46,092 nt of DNA. It comes from Tateyamaria pelophila. GTDB lineage: Bacteria; Pseudomonadota; Alphaproteobacteria; Rhodobacterales; Rhodobacteraceae. Positions within the stretch are counted from its first letter, which is position 1. Each line of letters starts with the position of its first letter. Of this stretch, positions 1-8,338 are shown in pieces. The stretch lies in assembly GCF_019966495.1 (NCBI RefSeq), contig NZ_JAIMIA010000031.1, positions 1 to 46,092 of the forward strand, in the 5' to 3' direction. The position numbers and the translations under genes were made by a program. Under the pieces are notes generated by a model. That model did not search any database. It was not told where the DNA came from and saw nothing but the letters and a program-made list of their open reading frames with translations.

Positions 1-28
1 CCTCTGCCGGGGCACGCCTCGGCAGGGG
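1..28 (+). terminator. Hairpin at left edge, probable end of the upstream unit
   Basis: Positions 1-12 pair with 17-28 (12 bp with two G-T pairs, loop CACG). No T tract follows, so termination strength is uncertain. In related genomes the gene upstream of this point would be rplP, but that is inference because the gene lies outside the window. Confidence 0.5.
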
Positions 29-181
29 CTCTCAGCGCAATCTCCAACTAAATTTCCAGACGTCAGGTTACAGTACCAAATATGCTCGTACAAACCGCGT
101 CTAATGCAGCCTGCTTGTAGCCATCCGTTCGCAATCGGTTATCATAGTATCAGCTCTTCATTCCACACAAGGCTCCACACC

Positions 182-394
182 ATGAAACAAGTCCCCAAGC
201 CCAATACTGACGAAGACCTGATCCAAGCCTTTCTCGACAAGGGTGGAGAGGTCAAGAAGGGCAAGACCAAGCCGATGCCCGAGGGTCTGGGTCTGTCCAA
301 CAATCAGTGGGGCAATACGCTGACCAAAGAGGAAAAGGCGGCGCGCAAGGCGGTTGAGGCGGCAGCCAAGACTGAGGCCAAGACGTCGAAATAA
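182..394 (+). CDS. Small basic hypothetical protein (70 aa)
   Basis: The frame is open from 104, but ATG 182 gives a compact 70-residue protein starting MKQVPKPNTDED. It is rich in Lys and Ala, with an acidic/hydrophobic N-terminal helix (DLIQAFLDKGGEV) followed by a Lys/Pro/Gly middle and a charged Ala-rich C-terminal helix. There is no signal peptide or membrane segment. I recognise no function. It stands alone on the plus strand in the accessory block before rpmC and runs tail-to-tail with the hemerythrin gene, whose stop begins 1 nt after this one ends. The upstream 28-codon extension has no better ribosome-binding site, so the internal start is a judgement call. Confidence 0.6.
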   Translation: MKQVPKPNTDEDLIQAFLDKGGEVKKGKTKPMPEGLGLSNNQWGNTLTKEEKAARKAVEAAAKTEAKTSK

Positions 395-395
395 C

Positions 396-1019
396 TCAGA
401 TCCGGTCGACGTAGACGCCGATGGCGGCTTCCAGCTCTCGCTCTTCATAGCCGAAATGGCTTTGGATTGCGCGGTGCAGCGCCGCGAACGTGGTCCGGGT
501 TTCGGCGAAGCCCTCGGCATCGGGGGTCCTGCTCAACCGCTCTGAACAGTTGACCAACCGGTTCAGCAATTCATGCACGACCTTATGTTCCTCGCGCAGC
601 CGCGCGATGAGGGCGACGAAGGGCGGGGCTTTGCCTTCGATCTCGGGGAACATGTGGTGTTCCTCTATGTTGTGATGCATCGACAGCATCCGGCAGCCTT
701 GCCCACACAGGTTCCCGAAAGCTGCAAAGTTCTGGTGCATGTCCGAGGCCAGAACGATCTGCGCCAGATGGGCAGGGGGTGTGTCCCCGGCCTCGATCCG
801 GTCGATCACCGCGCTCAGCCGCGCCATGTCCTGTAGGTAATGCGCATGGATGGCGGCAAGATGGCGGCCCTTTTGTCGTTGGCCTTCGGTGACGTTTTTC
901 AGAACCGGGGCTTGCGGGCGCGTGCCGGTCTCGACGCTCAACGCGTCGAGCGGCGTGGTTGACAGATCGCTCAAGCCGCTATTCCCAACCGTAATTGAAG
1001 GACACCGACACCCGCTCAT
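396..1019 (-). CDS. Hemerythrin-like HHE-domain protein
   Basis: A protein of up to 207 aa with the spaced His/Glu pattern of hemerythrin HHE cation-binding proteins. His58/His60 lie in the first helix, HHNIEEHHMFPE at 115-126, EEHKVVHE at 143-150, and His188 near a final EERE helix. The family binds a non-heme di-iron centre and is used for O2, NO or redox sensing or iron handling. The ATG at 1019 makes the first 13 codons overlap the preceding oxygenase gene by 41 nt. A start just downstream of the oxygenase stop is possible, since the first ~40 residues look non-conserved. It is almost certainly co-transcribed with the oxygenase-like gene, so two iron proteins are coupled. The exact role is unknown. 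Confidence 0.8.
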   Translation of the reverse strand: MSGCRCPSITVGNSGLSDLSTTPLDALSVETGTRPQAPVLKNVTEGQRQKGRHLAAIHAHYLQDMARLSAVIDRIEAGDTPPAHLAQIVLASDMHQNFAAFGNLCGQGCRMLSMHHNIEEHHMFPEIEGKAPPFVALIARLREEHKVVHELLNRLVNCSERLSRTPDAEGFAETRTTFAALHRAIQSHFGYEERELEAAIGVYVDRI

Positions 1020-1599
1020 CCTCGGCCATGTTCATCGGCACCTCGTGGCGCAGCCAGCTTTCCCAAAGCAGCACATCGCCCACCGACGGACGCGCATAGT
1101 GGAACTGTCGCAAATCCTCGGGTGCGTCTGCAAGCCGACCGGGTGACGCCATCATCATCGGCAAGCGTGGGTCTTCGAGCTTGAGCGCAGAAGTGCCTTC
1201 GGGCATCGCCACATAGGTCGTGCCGGAGATCACCGAGTGGGGGTGGATGTGCCCGGTGTGGATGCCGCCTTCTGGCAGGATGTTGATCCAGATGCTATCC
1301 AGTTTGAGTTTCTTGTCGCCCAGATCAAAGGCAAGATCACGGGCAAAGGCCGCGACATGGGCATCCAGAGCCTTGACCAGATCGGCAAAGATCGGGAACC
1401 GCCAGGGCAGATCGTCCAGTGACGCATAGGAGGTGTATCCGGGATAGCCCTCCCGCTCGCACCAGTTATGGCCCGCCTCGTCATCTTCGGCGATACCGTA
1501 ACAGTTTGTGGTCAGTTCTGCCGGGTCAACCGCAGGGGCGAACTCAGACAACGGGGCATGATAGAGACGGGTCGCGAAGAGAGAAGTGATGTGTGGCAT
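979..1599 (-). CDS. Putative 2OG-Fe(II) oxygenase family protein (TIGR02466-like)
   Basis: The 206-aa protein matches my memory of the TIGR02466-type putative 2-oxoglutarate/Fe(II) oxygenases. It has an N-terminal LFATRLYHAPL segment and a jelly-roll metal site HIHPHSVISGTTYV around residues 117-130. A distal His lies in RHEVPMN (His185), and Arg196 in ERVSVSFNYGWE is the expected 2-oxoglutarate ligand. The substrate is unknown; related folds hydroxylate peptides or small molecules in the cytoplasm. Its 3' end overlaps the hemerythrin start by 41 nt, suggesting coupled translation. The start was chosen at the first Met giving the typical MPHITSLF opening. Confidence 0.8.
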   Translation of the reverse strand: MPHITSLFATRLYHAPLSEFAPAVDPAELTTNCYGIAEDDEAGHNWCEREGYPGYTSYASLDDLPWRFPIFADLVKALDAHVAAFARDLAFDLGDKKLKLDSIWINILPEGGIHTGHIHPHSVISGTTYVAMPEGTSALKLEDPRLPMMMASPGRLADAPEDLRQFHYARPSVGDVLLWESWLRHEVPMNMAEDERVSVSFNYGWE

Positions 1600-1659
1600 G
1601 GAACTTTGTTAACTCAGCATGAAACGAAAGGCGATCAGGTTTCAGTGCAGATATCACAT

Positions 1660-2217
1660 CTATTCAAATTCCAACCCAATTGACGCCATCAGATGATAAT
1701 AGGCAAAAAGGGCCGCAAGGAAAAAGGCAAAGAGTATCAGTTCGTGCTTGAAATGGTTTGAGTGGAAGAAATCACGTTCGCGGTGGTGCAAGACGTCCAT
1801 CAGCTCGTCCGCAAACCGGATCGACAGGAACGTGCCAATCCCCGACAGGACAATGATCGCCCAATACGGCACCGGGTTGGTCAGAATGACAAGGAACGCG
1901 CGCGTCAACAGTGTGGTGTCATAGGCTTCGGGCCAAAAAAGCAGAGCGGCCGAATTGACGGACAGCGCCACGGCCCAGACCACGATTTCAGACACCACCA
2001 TGCGGATTCCGAACAGCAGGCGCAGCGGGAAATCCAAGAGGAAGCCGGCATCGGCCACCGGTGTGCAAAGCACGAAAAAGCTCCACGTCAGCCCCGCAAC
2101 GATCCCGCTGGTTGCGAGATCATACTGATAGTTGAGATATGCGAAATAACCGACAAGAACGCCCAACAAGAGGGTAAATTTCACGATCACTTGCCGCTGC
2201 GGATGTACTGCCACCAT
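1660..2217 (-). CDS. Multi-pass membrane protein of unknown function
   Basis: A 185-aa protein with about five or six hydrophobic helices: near residues 12-33, a long hydrophobic block about 40-95, 100-135, and a final helix near 155-180. The loop before the last helix is rich in charged residues (ADELMDVLHHRERDFFHSNHFKHE), leaving several His residues that could be cytoplasmic or metal-facing. The ATG at 2217 is preferred over the upstream TTG because AAGGA sits 5 nt before it. I do not recognise the family. It ends 60 nt before the oxygenase-hemerythrin pair and could be in the same minus-strand unit, within the block that separates rpmC from the upstream ribosomal genes. Confidence 0.7.
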   Translation of the reverse strand: MVAVHPQRQVIVKFTLLLGVLVGYFAYLNYQYDLATSGIVAGLTWSFFVLCTPVADAGFLLDFPLRLLFGIRMVVSEIVVWAVALSVNSAALLFWPEAYDTTLLTRAFLVILTNPVPYWAIIVLSGIGTFLSIRFADELMDVLHHRERDFFHSNHFKHELILFAFFLAALFAYYHLMASIGLEFE

Positions 2218-2314
2218 GCCCGTCCTTTGCAAGATGTGTGGGAGTGATGTACTCCTTGTAAATCAATGCGTCCAGCGATTGCGCGCGCATTATGAAACGC
2301 TTGGTATTTAAGGG

Positions 2315-2343
2315 TTGCCATAACCCAGTACCCCCCATATACG
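2315..2343 (+). promoter_or_regulatory. Sigma70-type promoter for the rpmC-rpsQ block
   Basis: TTGCCA (2315-2320) and TATACG (2338-2343) are separated by exactly 17 nt, about 90 nt before the rpmC start. It lies in the otherwise empty stretch 2218-2431. A new promoter is needed here because the block before rpmC is on the opposite strand. No experimental support. Confidence 0.55.
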
Positions 2344-2431
2344 GCGCACTTCACCACCCACTCCACGGGAATCAGGGTGACCCGGCGCAATTCGCCAAGG
2401 GCCCTCTCGTGATGTTGAAAGGAATAGGCGC

Positions 2432-2632
2432 ATGAACGCCCAAGAACTTCGGGATAAGACCCCGGACCAGCTTCGTGATGAACTGGCAAACCTGAAAAAA
2501 GAAGCCTTCAACCTGCGTTTCCAGCAGGCCACTGGCCAGCTTGAGAACCCTGCGCGTTTGCGCGGTGCCCGTCGTGATGCAGCCCGCGTCAAGACGATCC
2601 TCAACGAACAAGCCGCAAAAGCTGCAGAATAA
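2432..2632 (+). CDS. rpmC: 50S ribosomal protein L29 (uL29)
   Basis: The 66-aa product begins [18 protein letters not shown] and contains the L29 hallmark [20 protein letters not shown] around residues 21-40, forming the two-helix hairpin that sits near the polypeptide exit tunnel. Length is normal. AAAGGA lies 9 nt upstream of the ATG. It opens the visible ribosomal block, with rpsQ 12 nt downstream. In the canonical S10 operon rplP directly precedes rpmC; here an accessory block replaces it, so this gene is now first in its transcription unit. Confidence 0.97.
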   Translation: MNAQELRDKTPDQLRDELANLKKEAFNLRFQQATGQLENPARLRGARRDAARVKTILNEQAAKAAE

Positions 2633-2644
2633 GGAAATCACGAT

Positions 2645-2875
2645 ATGCCCAAGCGTATTCTGACCGGCACCGTGACATCCGATGCCAACGCCCAGACAGT
2701 TACCGTTTCCGTAGAGCGCCGCTTTACGCACCCGGTTCTGAAAAAGACCATTCGTAAGTCCAAGAAATACCGGGCGCACGATGAGAAGAATGTTTTCAAA
2801 GTAGGGGATTCTGTTCGCATCATCGAATGCGCCCCCAAGTCGAAGACAAAACGTTGGGAAGTGCTGGAGGCCTGA
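2645..2875 (+). CDS. rpsQ: 30S ribosomal protein S17 (uS17)
   Basis: The 76-aa OB-fold protein begins [19 protein letters not shown] and contains the family core [20 protein letters not shown] followed by YRAHDEKN. S17 binds 16S rRNA early in 30S assembly. Length and start are typical, and it follows rpmC by 12 nt. A 78-nt gap to rplN contains no clear terminator, so the operon probably continues. Confidence 0.97.
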   Translation: MPKRILTGTVTSDANAQTVTVSVERRFTHPVLKKTIRKSKKYRAHDEKNVFKVGDSVRIIECAPKSKTKRWEVLEA

Positions 2876-2953
2876 AGCCCCCGGCATTTGCCACATTAAT
2901 CGAAACCCTGGGGATCAGGCACGCATCGCCCCCCAAAGGTCGGGAGAAACCAT

Positions 2954-3322
2954 ATGATCCAGATGCAAACCAACCTGGATGTAGCTGACAACAGCGGCGC
3001 ACGCCGTGTTCAGTGCATCAAGGTGCTGGGTGGTTCCAAGCGTAAATACGCATCCGTCGGCGACGTCATTGTCGTGTCGGTAAAGGAAGCCATTCCGCGC
3101 GGCCGTGTGAAAAAAGGGGACGTCCGCAAGGCCGTCGTCGTCCGCACCGCCAAGGAAGTTCGTCGTGACGATGGCACAGCCATCCGTTTTGATCGCAACG
3201 CCGCCGTTATCCTGAACAACAACAATGAGCCTGTCGGTACACGTATCTTTGGCCCGGTTGTTCGCGAGTTGCGTGGCAAGAACTTCATGAAAATCATCTC
3301 GCTGGCTCCGGAGGTGCTCTGA
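2954..3322 (+). CDS. rplN: 50S ribosomal protein L14 (uL14)
   Basis: The 122-aa protein begins [20 protein letters not shown], the near-universal L14 opening, and ends with the conserved [12 protein letters not shown]14 lies at the 50S subunit interface and contacts L19 and 16S rRNA. Its TGA shares one base with the rplX ATG (TGATG at 3320-3324), so translation of the two is coupled. First gene of the spc-type order. Confidence 0.98.
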   Translation: MIQMQTNLDVADNSGARRVQCIKVLGGSKRKYASVGDVIVVSVKEAIPRGRVKKGDVRKAVVVRTAKEVRRDDGTAIRFDRNAAVILNNNNEPVGTRIFGPVVRELRGKNFMKIISLAPEVL

Positions 3323-3627
3323 TGGCTGCGAAACTCAAAAAAGGCGACAAGGTCGTCATGCTTGCGGGCAAGGACAAGGGCCGCGAGGGAACAATTTCCT
3401 CGATCGATCCCAAGGCGAACAAGGCTGTTGTTGACGGTCTGAACATCTCGATCCGTGCCACACGTCAAAGCCAGACGACACAAGGCGGCCGCATCCCCAA
3501 GGCGATGCCGGTAGATTTGTCGAACCTGGCACTGCTGGACGCGAATGGCAAAGCCACCCGCGTTGGTTTCAAGATGGATGGCGACAAGAAAGTCCGCTTT
3601 GCCAAGACAACAGGGGACGTGATCTGA
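3322..3627 (+). CDS. rplX: 50S ribosomal protein L24 (uL24)
   Basis: The 101-aa protein starts [20 protein letters not shown], the KOW motif that nucleates 50S assembly. It continues with the usual [20 protein letters not shown] and a C-terminal [20 protein letters not shown] segment. Both ends overlap neighbours by one base (TGATG with rplN and rplE), indicating translational coupling. Confidence 0.98.
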   Translation: MAAKLKKGDKVVMLAGKDKGREGTISSIDPKANKAVVDGLNISIRATRQSQTTQGGRIPKAMPVDLSNLALLDANGKATRVGFKMDGDKKVRFAKTTGDVI

Positions 3628-4190
3628 TGCTCGACACAGCAAACTATACACCCCGCCTCAAGGCAGCGTATCGCGATACGATCCGCGCTGCGATGAAAGA
3701 GGAATTCGGCTACAAAAACGACATGCAGATCCCGCGTCTGGACAAGATTGTCCTGAACATCGGATGTGGTGCTGAAGCCGTCCGTGACAGCAAGAAAGCC
3801 AAATCCGCTCAGGAAGACCTGACCGCGATTGCAGGCCAGAAGGCGCTGACCACAGTGGCCAAGAAATCCATCGCGGGTTTCCGGGTCCGTGAGGACATGC
3901 CTTTGGGTGCCAAGGTGACTTTGCGCGGCGACCGGATGTACGAATTCCTGGACCGCCTGATCACGATCGCGATGCCGCGTATCCGTGACTTCCGCGGCAT
4001 CCCCGGCAAATCGTTTGATGGCCGTGGCAACTATGCCATGGGTATGAAAGAGCACATCGTTTTCCCTGAAATCGACTTTGATAAAGTCGATGAGACCTGG
4101 GGAATGGATATCGTGATCACCACGACAGCAGACAATGATGCCGAAGCAAAAGCCTTGCTCAAGCATTTCAACATGCCCTTCAACTCGTAA
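3627..4190 (+). CDS. rplE: 50S ribosomal protein L5 (uL5)
   Basis: The 187-aa protein carries the L5 signatures [18 protein letters not shown], then [19 protein letters not shown], and the C-terminal [21 protein letters not shown]5 binds 5S rRNA and P-site tRNA in the central protuberance. The start overlaps the rplX stop by one base. rpsN follows after 17 nt with a GAGGAAAA ribosome-binding site. Confidence 0.98.
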   Translation: MLDTANYTPRLKAAYRDTIRAAMKEEFGYKNDMQIPRLDKIVLNIGCGAEAVRDSKKAKSAQEDLTAIAGQKALTTVAKKSIAGFRVREDMPLGAKVTLRGDRMYEFLDRLITIAMPRIRDFRGIPGKSFDGRGNYAMGMKEHIVFPEIDFDKVDETWGMDIVITTTADNDAEAKALLKHFNMPFNS

Positions 4191-4207
4191 GCGCAGAGGA
4201 AAAAGAT

Positions 4208-4513
4208 ATGGCTAAAAAATCCATGATCGCGCGCGAAGTGAAGCGCGAAAAGCTGGTCAAGAAGTACGCCGCCAAGCGCGCCGAACTCAAAGCAATCATC
4301 AGCGATGAAACCAAGCCGATGGAAGACCGTTTCCGCGCTTCGCTGAAGCTGGCGAAACTGCCGCGCAACAGCTCGGCCGTGCGTCTTCACAATCGTTGCC
4401 AACTGACGGGTCGTCCGCATGCGTATTACCGCAAGCTGAAGATCAGCCGGATCGCGCTGCGGGAGCTTGGCTCTGCGGGCCAGATCCCTGGCCTCGTCAA
4501 GTCAAGCTGGTAA
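4208..4513 (+). CDS. rpsN: 30S ribosomal protein S14 (uS14), zinc-independent long form
   Basis: The 101-aa protein lacks the CxxC...CxxC zinc ribbon of short S14. It has the long C-minus form usual in proteobacteria, with [20 protein letters not shown] then [19 protein letters not shown] and the terminal GLVKSSW. It is required for 30S head assembly. It sits between rplE and rpsH, with rpsH starting 13 nt downstream behind a GGGAGAGAGAG sequence. Confidence 0.98.
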   Translation: MAKKSMIAREVKREKLVKKYAAKRAELKAIISDETKPMEDRFRASLKLAKLPRNSSAVRLHNRCQLTGRPHAYYRKLKISRIALRELGSAGQIPGLVKSSW

Positions 4514-4526
4514 GGGAGAGAGAGAT

Positions 4527-4919
4527 ATGAACGATCCTATCGCCGATATGCTCACCCGGATCCGCAACAGCCAGATGCGCGGTAAATCCGTGGTCTCGAC
4601 CCCCGCGTCGAAACTGCGTGTGCGCGTCCTCGAAGTGCTTGCGGACGAAGGCTACATTCGTGGTTTCGAAGAAACCAAAGGTGAAGATGGCCACCCCGCT
4701 ATCGAAATCAGCCTGAAATATTACGAAGGCGAACCTGTCATTCGCGAGTTGAAGCGGGTCTCAAAACCCGGTCGTCGCGTCTACATGGGCGTCAATGACA
4801 TCCCATCGGTCCGTCAGGGCCTGGGTGTGTCGATTGTCTCCACCTCAAAAGGTGTGATGTCGGATGCAAGTGCACGCAGCCAGAATATTGGCGGCGAAGT
4901 GCTCTGCACGATCTTCTAA
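4527..4919 (+). CDS. rpsH: 30S ribosomal protein S8 (uS8)
   Basis: The true start is ATG 4527 ([20 protein letters not shown]), preceded by a strong GGGAGAGAGAGAT site. An in-frame extension back to 4467 overlaps rpsN and is spurious. The 130-aa length is normal. The C-terminal signature [20 protein letters not shown] is intact. S8 binds 16S helix 21 and in E. coli autoregulates the spc operon; I did not find an obvious S8-site mimic near rplE here. Confidence 0.97.
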   Translation: MNDPIADMLTRIRNSQMRGKSVVSTPASKLRVRVLEVLADEGYIRGFEETKGEDGHPAIEISLKYYEGEPVIRELKRVSKPGRRVYMGVNDIPSVRQGLGVSIVSTSKGVMSDASARSQNIGGEVLCTIF

Positions 4920-4929
4920 GGAGCAGCAG

Positions 4930-5463
4930 ATGTCTCGTATTGGTAAGAAACCGGTCGACCTGCCTTCGGGTGTTTCGGCATCCGTCTCTGGTCAGATGAT
5001 CGAAGTCAAAGGCTCCAAAGGCACACGGTCGTTCAAGGCGACCGACGATGTGACGCTCAAAGTCGAAGACAACGCCGTCACCATCACCCCGCGCGGGTCG
5101 TCCAAGCGGGCGCGCCAGCAATGGGGCATGTCCCGCACGATGGTCGCCAATCTGGTGACCGGCGTGACGGATGGGTTCAAGAAAGAGCTTGAAATCCAGG
5201 GTGTTGGTTACCGGGCGTCGATGCAGGGGAACTCCCTGCGTCTGAACCTGGGCCTGTCGCATGACGTTGACTATGTGCCACCTGCCGGTGTCACAGTCAC
5301 AGCCCCCAAGCAGACCGAAGTGATCGTCGAGGGTATCGATGAGCAATTGGTCGGCCAGGTTGCCGCAAACATTCGTGAATGGCGCAAGCCCGAGCCCTAC
5401 AAAGGCAAAGGCATCCGCTACAAGGGCGAATTTATCTTCCGCAAGGAAGGCAAGAAGAAGTAA
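4930..5463 (+). CDS. rplF: 50S ribosomal protein L6 (uL6)
   Basis: The 177-aa protein begins [20 protein letters not shown] and contains [20 protein letters not shown] and the C-terminal [20 protein letters not shown], all L6 hallmarks. An open frame upstream to 4864 overlaps rpsH and is not used; AAGGAG lies just before ATG 4930. L6 sits near the factor-binding site of the 50S subunit. Confidence 0.97.
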   Translation: MSRIGKKPVDLPSGVSASVSGQMIEVKGSKGTRSFKATDDVTLKVEDNAVTITPRGSSKRARQQWGMSRTMVANLVTGVTDGFKKELEIQGVGYRASMQGNSLRLNLGLSHDVDYVPPAGVTVTAPKQTEVIVEGIDEQLVGQVAANIREWRKPEPYKGKGIRYKGEFIFRKEGKKK

Positions 5464-5474
5464 GGACCAGACAA

Positions 5475-5834
5475 ATGGCAAACAGCAAACGGACCCTGTT
5501 CCTCAAGCGCCGCCTGCGCGTCCGGAACAAACTTCGCAAGGTCAATGCAGGGCGTCCGCGCCTGAGCGTTCACCGTTCGAACAAGAACATCAGCGTGCAG
5601 CTGATCGACGACGTGCAAGGTGTGACCCTGGCCGCTGCCTCGACCCTCGAAAAGGATCTTGGCGTTGTGGGCAAGAACAACATCGAAGCAGCGACCAAGG
5701 TCGGTGCGGCGATCGCAGAGCGCGCGAAGAAGGCCGGCGTGGACGTTGCGTACTTCGACCGTGGCGGCTTCCTCTTTCACGGAAAGGTCAAGGCCCTTGC
5801 CGACGCCGCCCGTGAAGGTGGCCTGAAAATCTAA
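5475..5834 (+). CDS. rplR: 50S ribosomal protein L18 (uL18)
   Basis: The 119-aa protein begins [20 protein letters not shown] and contains [20 protein letters not shown] and the C-terminal [20 protein letters not shown] and REGGLKI, the L18 fold that binds 5S rRNA with L5. AAGGA lies 8 nt upstream of ATG 5475, so the longer frame starting at 5379 inside rplF is rejected. A GC-rich hairpin follows before rpsE. Confidence 0.97.
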   Translation: MANSKRTLFLKRRLRVRNKLRKVNAGRPRLSVHRSNKNISVQLIDDVQGVTLAAASTLEKDLGVVGKNNIEAATKVGAAIAERAKKAGVDVAYFDRGGFLFHGKVKALADAAREGGLKI

Positions 5835-5841
5835 GACCTGC

Positions 5842-5861
5842 GGAGGGCGGCGACGCCCTCC
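5842..5861 (+). promoter_or_regulatory. Intercistronic hairpin between rplR and rpsE
   Basis: A perfect 7-bp stem, GGAGGGC (5842-5848) with GCCCTCC (5855-5861) around GGCGAC, lies 7 nt after the rplR stop in a 101-nt gap. No T tract follows, so it is more likely an mRNA-stability or attenuation element than a full terminator. Confidence 0.5.
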
Positions 5862-5935
5862 CGATGATCCGGGGGCAACAGGCTCACCTGGATTGAGATA
5901 AACTGGCGCAAGCCACCTGAATAAAGGATGTTCTC

Positions 5936-6520
5936 ATGGCAGAACGTGATAATAACCGTCGCGGCCCCCGTCGCGACCGCGACGAGTCACCGGAATTTTC
6001 GGATCGCCTGGTCGCGATCAACCGTGTGTCCAAAACAGTAAAAGGTGGTAAGCGCTTTGGTTTCGCCGCCCTTGTTGTCGTAGGCGACCAAAAAGGCCGC
6101 GTTGGTTTCGGTAAAGGTAAGGCGAAAGAGGTCCCCGAGGCTATTCGCAAAGCCACCGAGCAAGCCAAGCGCCAGATGATCCGCGTCCAGTTGCGCGAAG
6201 GCCGGACATTGCACCACGATATGGAAGGCCGCCACGGCGCCGGGAAAGTCGTGATGCGGACAGCCCCTGAAGGTACCGGTATCATCGCCGGTGGTCCGAT
6301 GCGTGCCGTGTTCGAAATGCTGGGCGTGAAAGACGTTGTGTCCAAGTCGATCGGTTCGCAAAACCCCTACAACATGATTCGCGCAACCATGGACGGCCTC
6401 CGCAAAGAGCAGTCGCCCCGTGGTGTCGCGCAACGTCGTGGCAAGAAAGTGTCCGACATTCTGCCCAAGCGTGACGAAGCACCTGCTGCCGACGCGGCAC
6501 CTGTGGCTGAGGAGGCCTGA
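5936..6520 (+). CDS. rpsE: 30S ribosomal protein S5 (uS5)
   Basis: The 194-aa protein has an N-terminal basic/acidic tail ([18 protein letters not shown]), the S5 double-stranded RNA-binding-like domain [19 protein letters not shown], and the conserved [20 protein letters not shown] in the C-terminal domain. The Ala/Glu-rich C-terminal tail (about residues 175-194) is an alphaproteobacterial-style extension. S5 helps decoding fidelity. A 101-nt leader with a hairpin separates it from rplR; the AAAGGA ribosome-binding site lies upstream of ATG 5936. Confidence 0.97.
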   Translation: MAERDNNRRGPRRDRDESPEFSDRLVAINRVSKTVKGGKRFGFAALVVVGDQKGRVGFGKGKAKEVPEAIRKATEQAKRQMIRVQLREGRTLHHDMEGRHGAGKVVMRTAPEGTGIIAGGPMRAVFEMLGVKDVVSKSIGSQNPYNMIRATMDGLRKEQSPRGVAQRRGKKVSDILPKRDEAPAADAAPVAEEA

Positions 6521-6525
6521 GACAG

Positions 6526-6714
6526 ATGGCAAAAACAATCGTTATAAAACAAATCGGTTCCCCCATCCGCCGTCCCGCGAAGCAGCGCGCGACTTTGATT
6601 GGTCTGGGTCTGAACAAGATGCACAAAACCCGTGAGCTGGAAGACACACCTTCCGTGCGTGGCATGGTCAATTCGATCCCACACATGGTCGAGATCATCG
6701 AAGAAAAAGGCTGA
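6526..6714 (+). CDS. rpmD: 50S ribosomal protein L30 (uL30)
   Basis: The 62-aa protein begins [20 protein letters not shown] and ends [16 protein letters not shown], with the family signature [20 protein letters not shown]. It follows rpsE by 5 nt. It is the last gene of this block because a strong intrinsic terminator lies 38 nt downstream, whereas rplO normally follows directly in the spc operon. Confidence 0.97.
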   Translation: MAKTIVIKQIGSPIRRPAKQRATLIGLGLNKMHKTRELEDTPSVRGMVNSIPHMVEIIEEKG

Positions 6715-6752
6715 CGTCTGGCAGATTGAAATCCGCCTTACGACCTTGATTG

Positions 6753-6788
6753 AACGCCTCGCGGGAGACTGCGGGGCGTTTCTTTTTG
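6753..6788 (+). terminator. Rho-independent terminator after rpmD
   Basis: A 10-bp stem pairs 6753-6762 with 6771-6780 (one T-G pair, loop GGGAGACT), followed directly by a T-rich tract TTTCTTTTT. This is textbook geometry and ends the rpmC-rpmD unit. It also lies at the 3' side of the convergent VWA gene. Confidence 0.9.
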
Positions 6789-6826
6789 ACGTCGCAGACC
6801 GGTCGTTTCCCCAGAAGCTCATCGCG

Positions 6827-7576
6827 TCAGGTGAAAGCTGCGCGTTCTGGTTCAGTGTTGTCCCGACTGATCAGTGCACAACCCAGAGTGACTCGCAACG
6901 CATCGGCCAGTTCATCCACCGTTTCCGCGGAGACATAGAGCCCACCGGTGCGATCCGCGAGGCACTTGGCCACGGTGTTACCCGCGCCAACATCCTGCTG
7001 TTCGGGATTGTCCCAGCTGAAAAAGTCGAAAACCACTTTGAACCCGATCACATGAACAGTCAGGTCAGCGGCTTCTGACGCCAGTTCGGCCCCCAAGGCG
7101 CAGGGCCGTCCTCCACATGTCTCGTTCCCATCCGTGACCAAAACGACAATTCCGGGGCGCACCTTGTAATCCAGCGCTTGGGTCGCGGCACGCACCGCAG
7201 CCGTCAGCGGCGTCAGCCCTTTGGGGTGCAATCTGTCGATATCCGAAATGATTGCAGCGGCTGCATCGTCGCGTGGTCCAAACCGCAAATTGATATTATC
7301 GCAGGCGGCCCTTGTTCCCGGTCCATAGGTCAATAGCCCGACCCGCCGGAAGGGCGTGATGTCGGGGATTGCATCCCGGACGGCCTCGCGTGCCTCAACG
7401 ATCCGGGTCTTGCGTTGGAGGTCGAAGGTCAGCTCGGCCATCGAGGCGGAACCGTCAAAAACGAGCATTGCATCTTTGGCGCAGCCCGCAGCGCCTTCGG
7501 ACGTCAGAGAGGTCAGTGGCAGGACCAGAGCCGCCAGACTTACGGCGCACAGCAAGGGTATGTGATTGGCATTCAT
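6827..7576 (-). CDS. Secreted VWA-domain protein
   Basis: Starting at ATG 7576 the product is 249 aa with a signal peptide (MNANHIPLLCAVSLAALVLP, cleavage probably near residue 30). A von Willebrand factor A domain follows. The metal-ion-dependent adhesion site is visible as DGSAS (Asp41-x-Ser43-x-Ser45), a Thr in KGLTPLTAAV and VLVTDGNETCGG. Four or more Cys residues suggest periplasmic disulfides. VWA proteins bind partners through Mg2+; the partner here is unknown. The open frame extending to 7681 is rejected because it removes the signal peptide from the N-terminus. It lies in the accessory block between rpmD and rplO and diverges from the DsbA-like gene. Confidence 0.8.
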   Translation of the reverse strand: MNANHIPLLCAVSLAALVLPLTSLTSEGAAGCAKDAMLVFDGSASMAELTFDLQRKTRIVEAREAVRDAIPDITPFRRVGLLTYGPGTRAACDNINLRFGPRDDAAAAIISDIDRLHPKGLTPLTAAVRAATQALDYKVRPGIVVLVTDGNETCGGRPCALGAELASEAADLTVHVIGFKVVFDFFSWDNPEQQDVGAGNTVAKCLADRTGGLYVSAETVDELADALRVTLGCALISRDNTEPERAAFT

Positions 7577-7665
7577 GGGGACACCCTGACACCGGCGTTG
7601 GGACCAGATCAATGACCCGGTGTATTTTCTTTGCTCTGTCTGCAATGGCCCCGTAGCGTGGTCCC

Positions 7666-8310
7666 ATGACCGAACTGACATATTATTATTCCGCCCATTC
7701 AGCCTTCGCCTATCTCGGCTCTGCCCGTGTGATGGAGATCTGCCGGGCCCACGATCTCACGCTGGTGCATCGCCCGATCCCGTTGTCACCGGTGGTCGAA
7801 GCGCAGGGCAGTCTGCCGTTTCGCGCGCGCACGCAGGCTCATGTTGACTACTTCTTTGGGCGAGAGATCGAACGCTGGGCCGCATACCGTGACGTCCCGG
7901 TCGTCCAGTTTCGCCCAACCTATCACGATGCGGATTACACTCTGGCCAGCGGCATGATCCTTGCCCTTGGGGATCGCGGGCCTGCTGTCGATGCGATGGC
8001 CCATGCTCTGCTTGAAGCGCATTGGCGCGATGATGCGGACCTGTCGGATATCGCAACCTTGTCGAGCATAGCTGTGCGGCTTGGTCATGATGACGCAACT
8101 CTCCTGACGCAGGCCCAAGCGCCTGAGGTCGTTGAGCGTTACGCGCAGAATGCCCAAGCGGCTTTGACTGCAAATGTGTTCGGCTCGCCGACCTATGTGC
8201 TGGAGGGGGAGATGTTCTATGGGCAGGATCGCCTGGAACTCTTGGAACGCGCCATTGCCGTTCCCTTTGCCCCGACCCGTTGGCGTAACCCGCCGGTGAA
8301 CGCACGTTAG
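7666..8310 (+). CDS. DsbA/GST-kappa-fold protein, 2-hydroxychromene-2-carboxylate isomerase-like
   Basis: The 214-aa protein opens MTELTYYYSAHSAFAYLGSA, in which the S-x-x-S-x-x-A-Y-L pattern replaces a DsbA CxxC and matches the glutathione-binding serine motif of HCCA isomerases and kappa-class GSTs. The C-terminal cis-Pro region TANVFGSPTYVLEGEMFYGQ and the following DRLELLERAI helix are typical. Probably a cytosolic GSH-dependent isomerase or transferase; the naphthalene-type substrate of characterised members should not be assumed. It starts 90 nt from the divergent VWA gene in the block that interrupts the ribosomal cluster. Confidence 0.8.
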   Translation: MTELTYYYSAHSAFAYLGSARVMEICRAHDLTLVHRPIPLSPVVEAQGSLPFRARTQAHVDYFFGREIERWAAYRDVPVVQFRPTYHDADYTLASGMILALGDRGPAVDAMAHALLEAHWRDDADLSDIATLSSIAVRLGHDDATLLTQAQAPEVVERYAQNAQAALTANVFGSPTYVLEGEMFYGQDRLELLERAIAVPFAPTRWRNPPVNAR

Positions 8311-8338
8311 GCAAGTGGCGCATAAGCGATCGGGCCTT

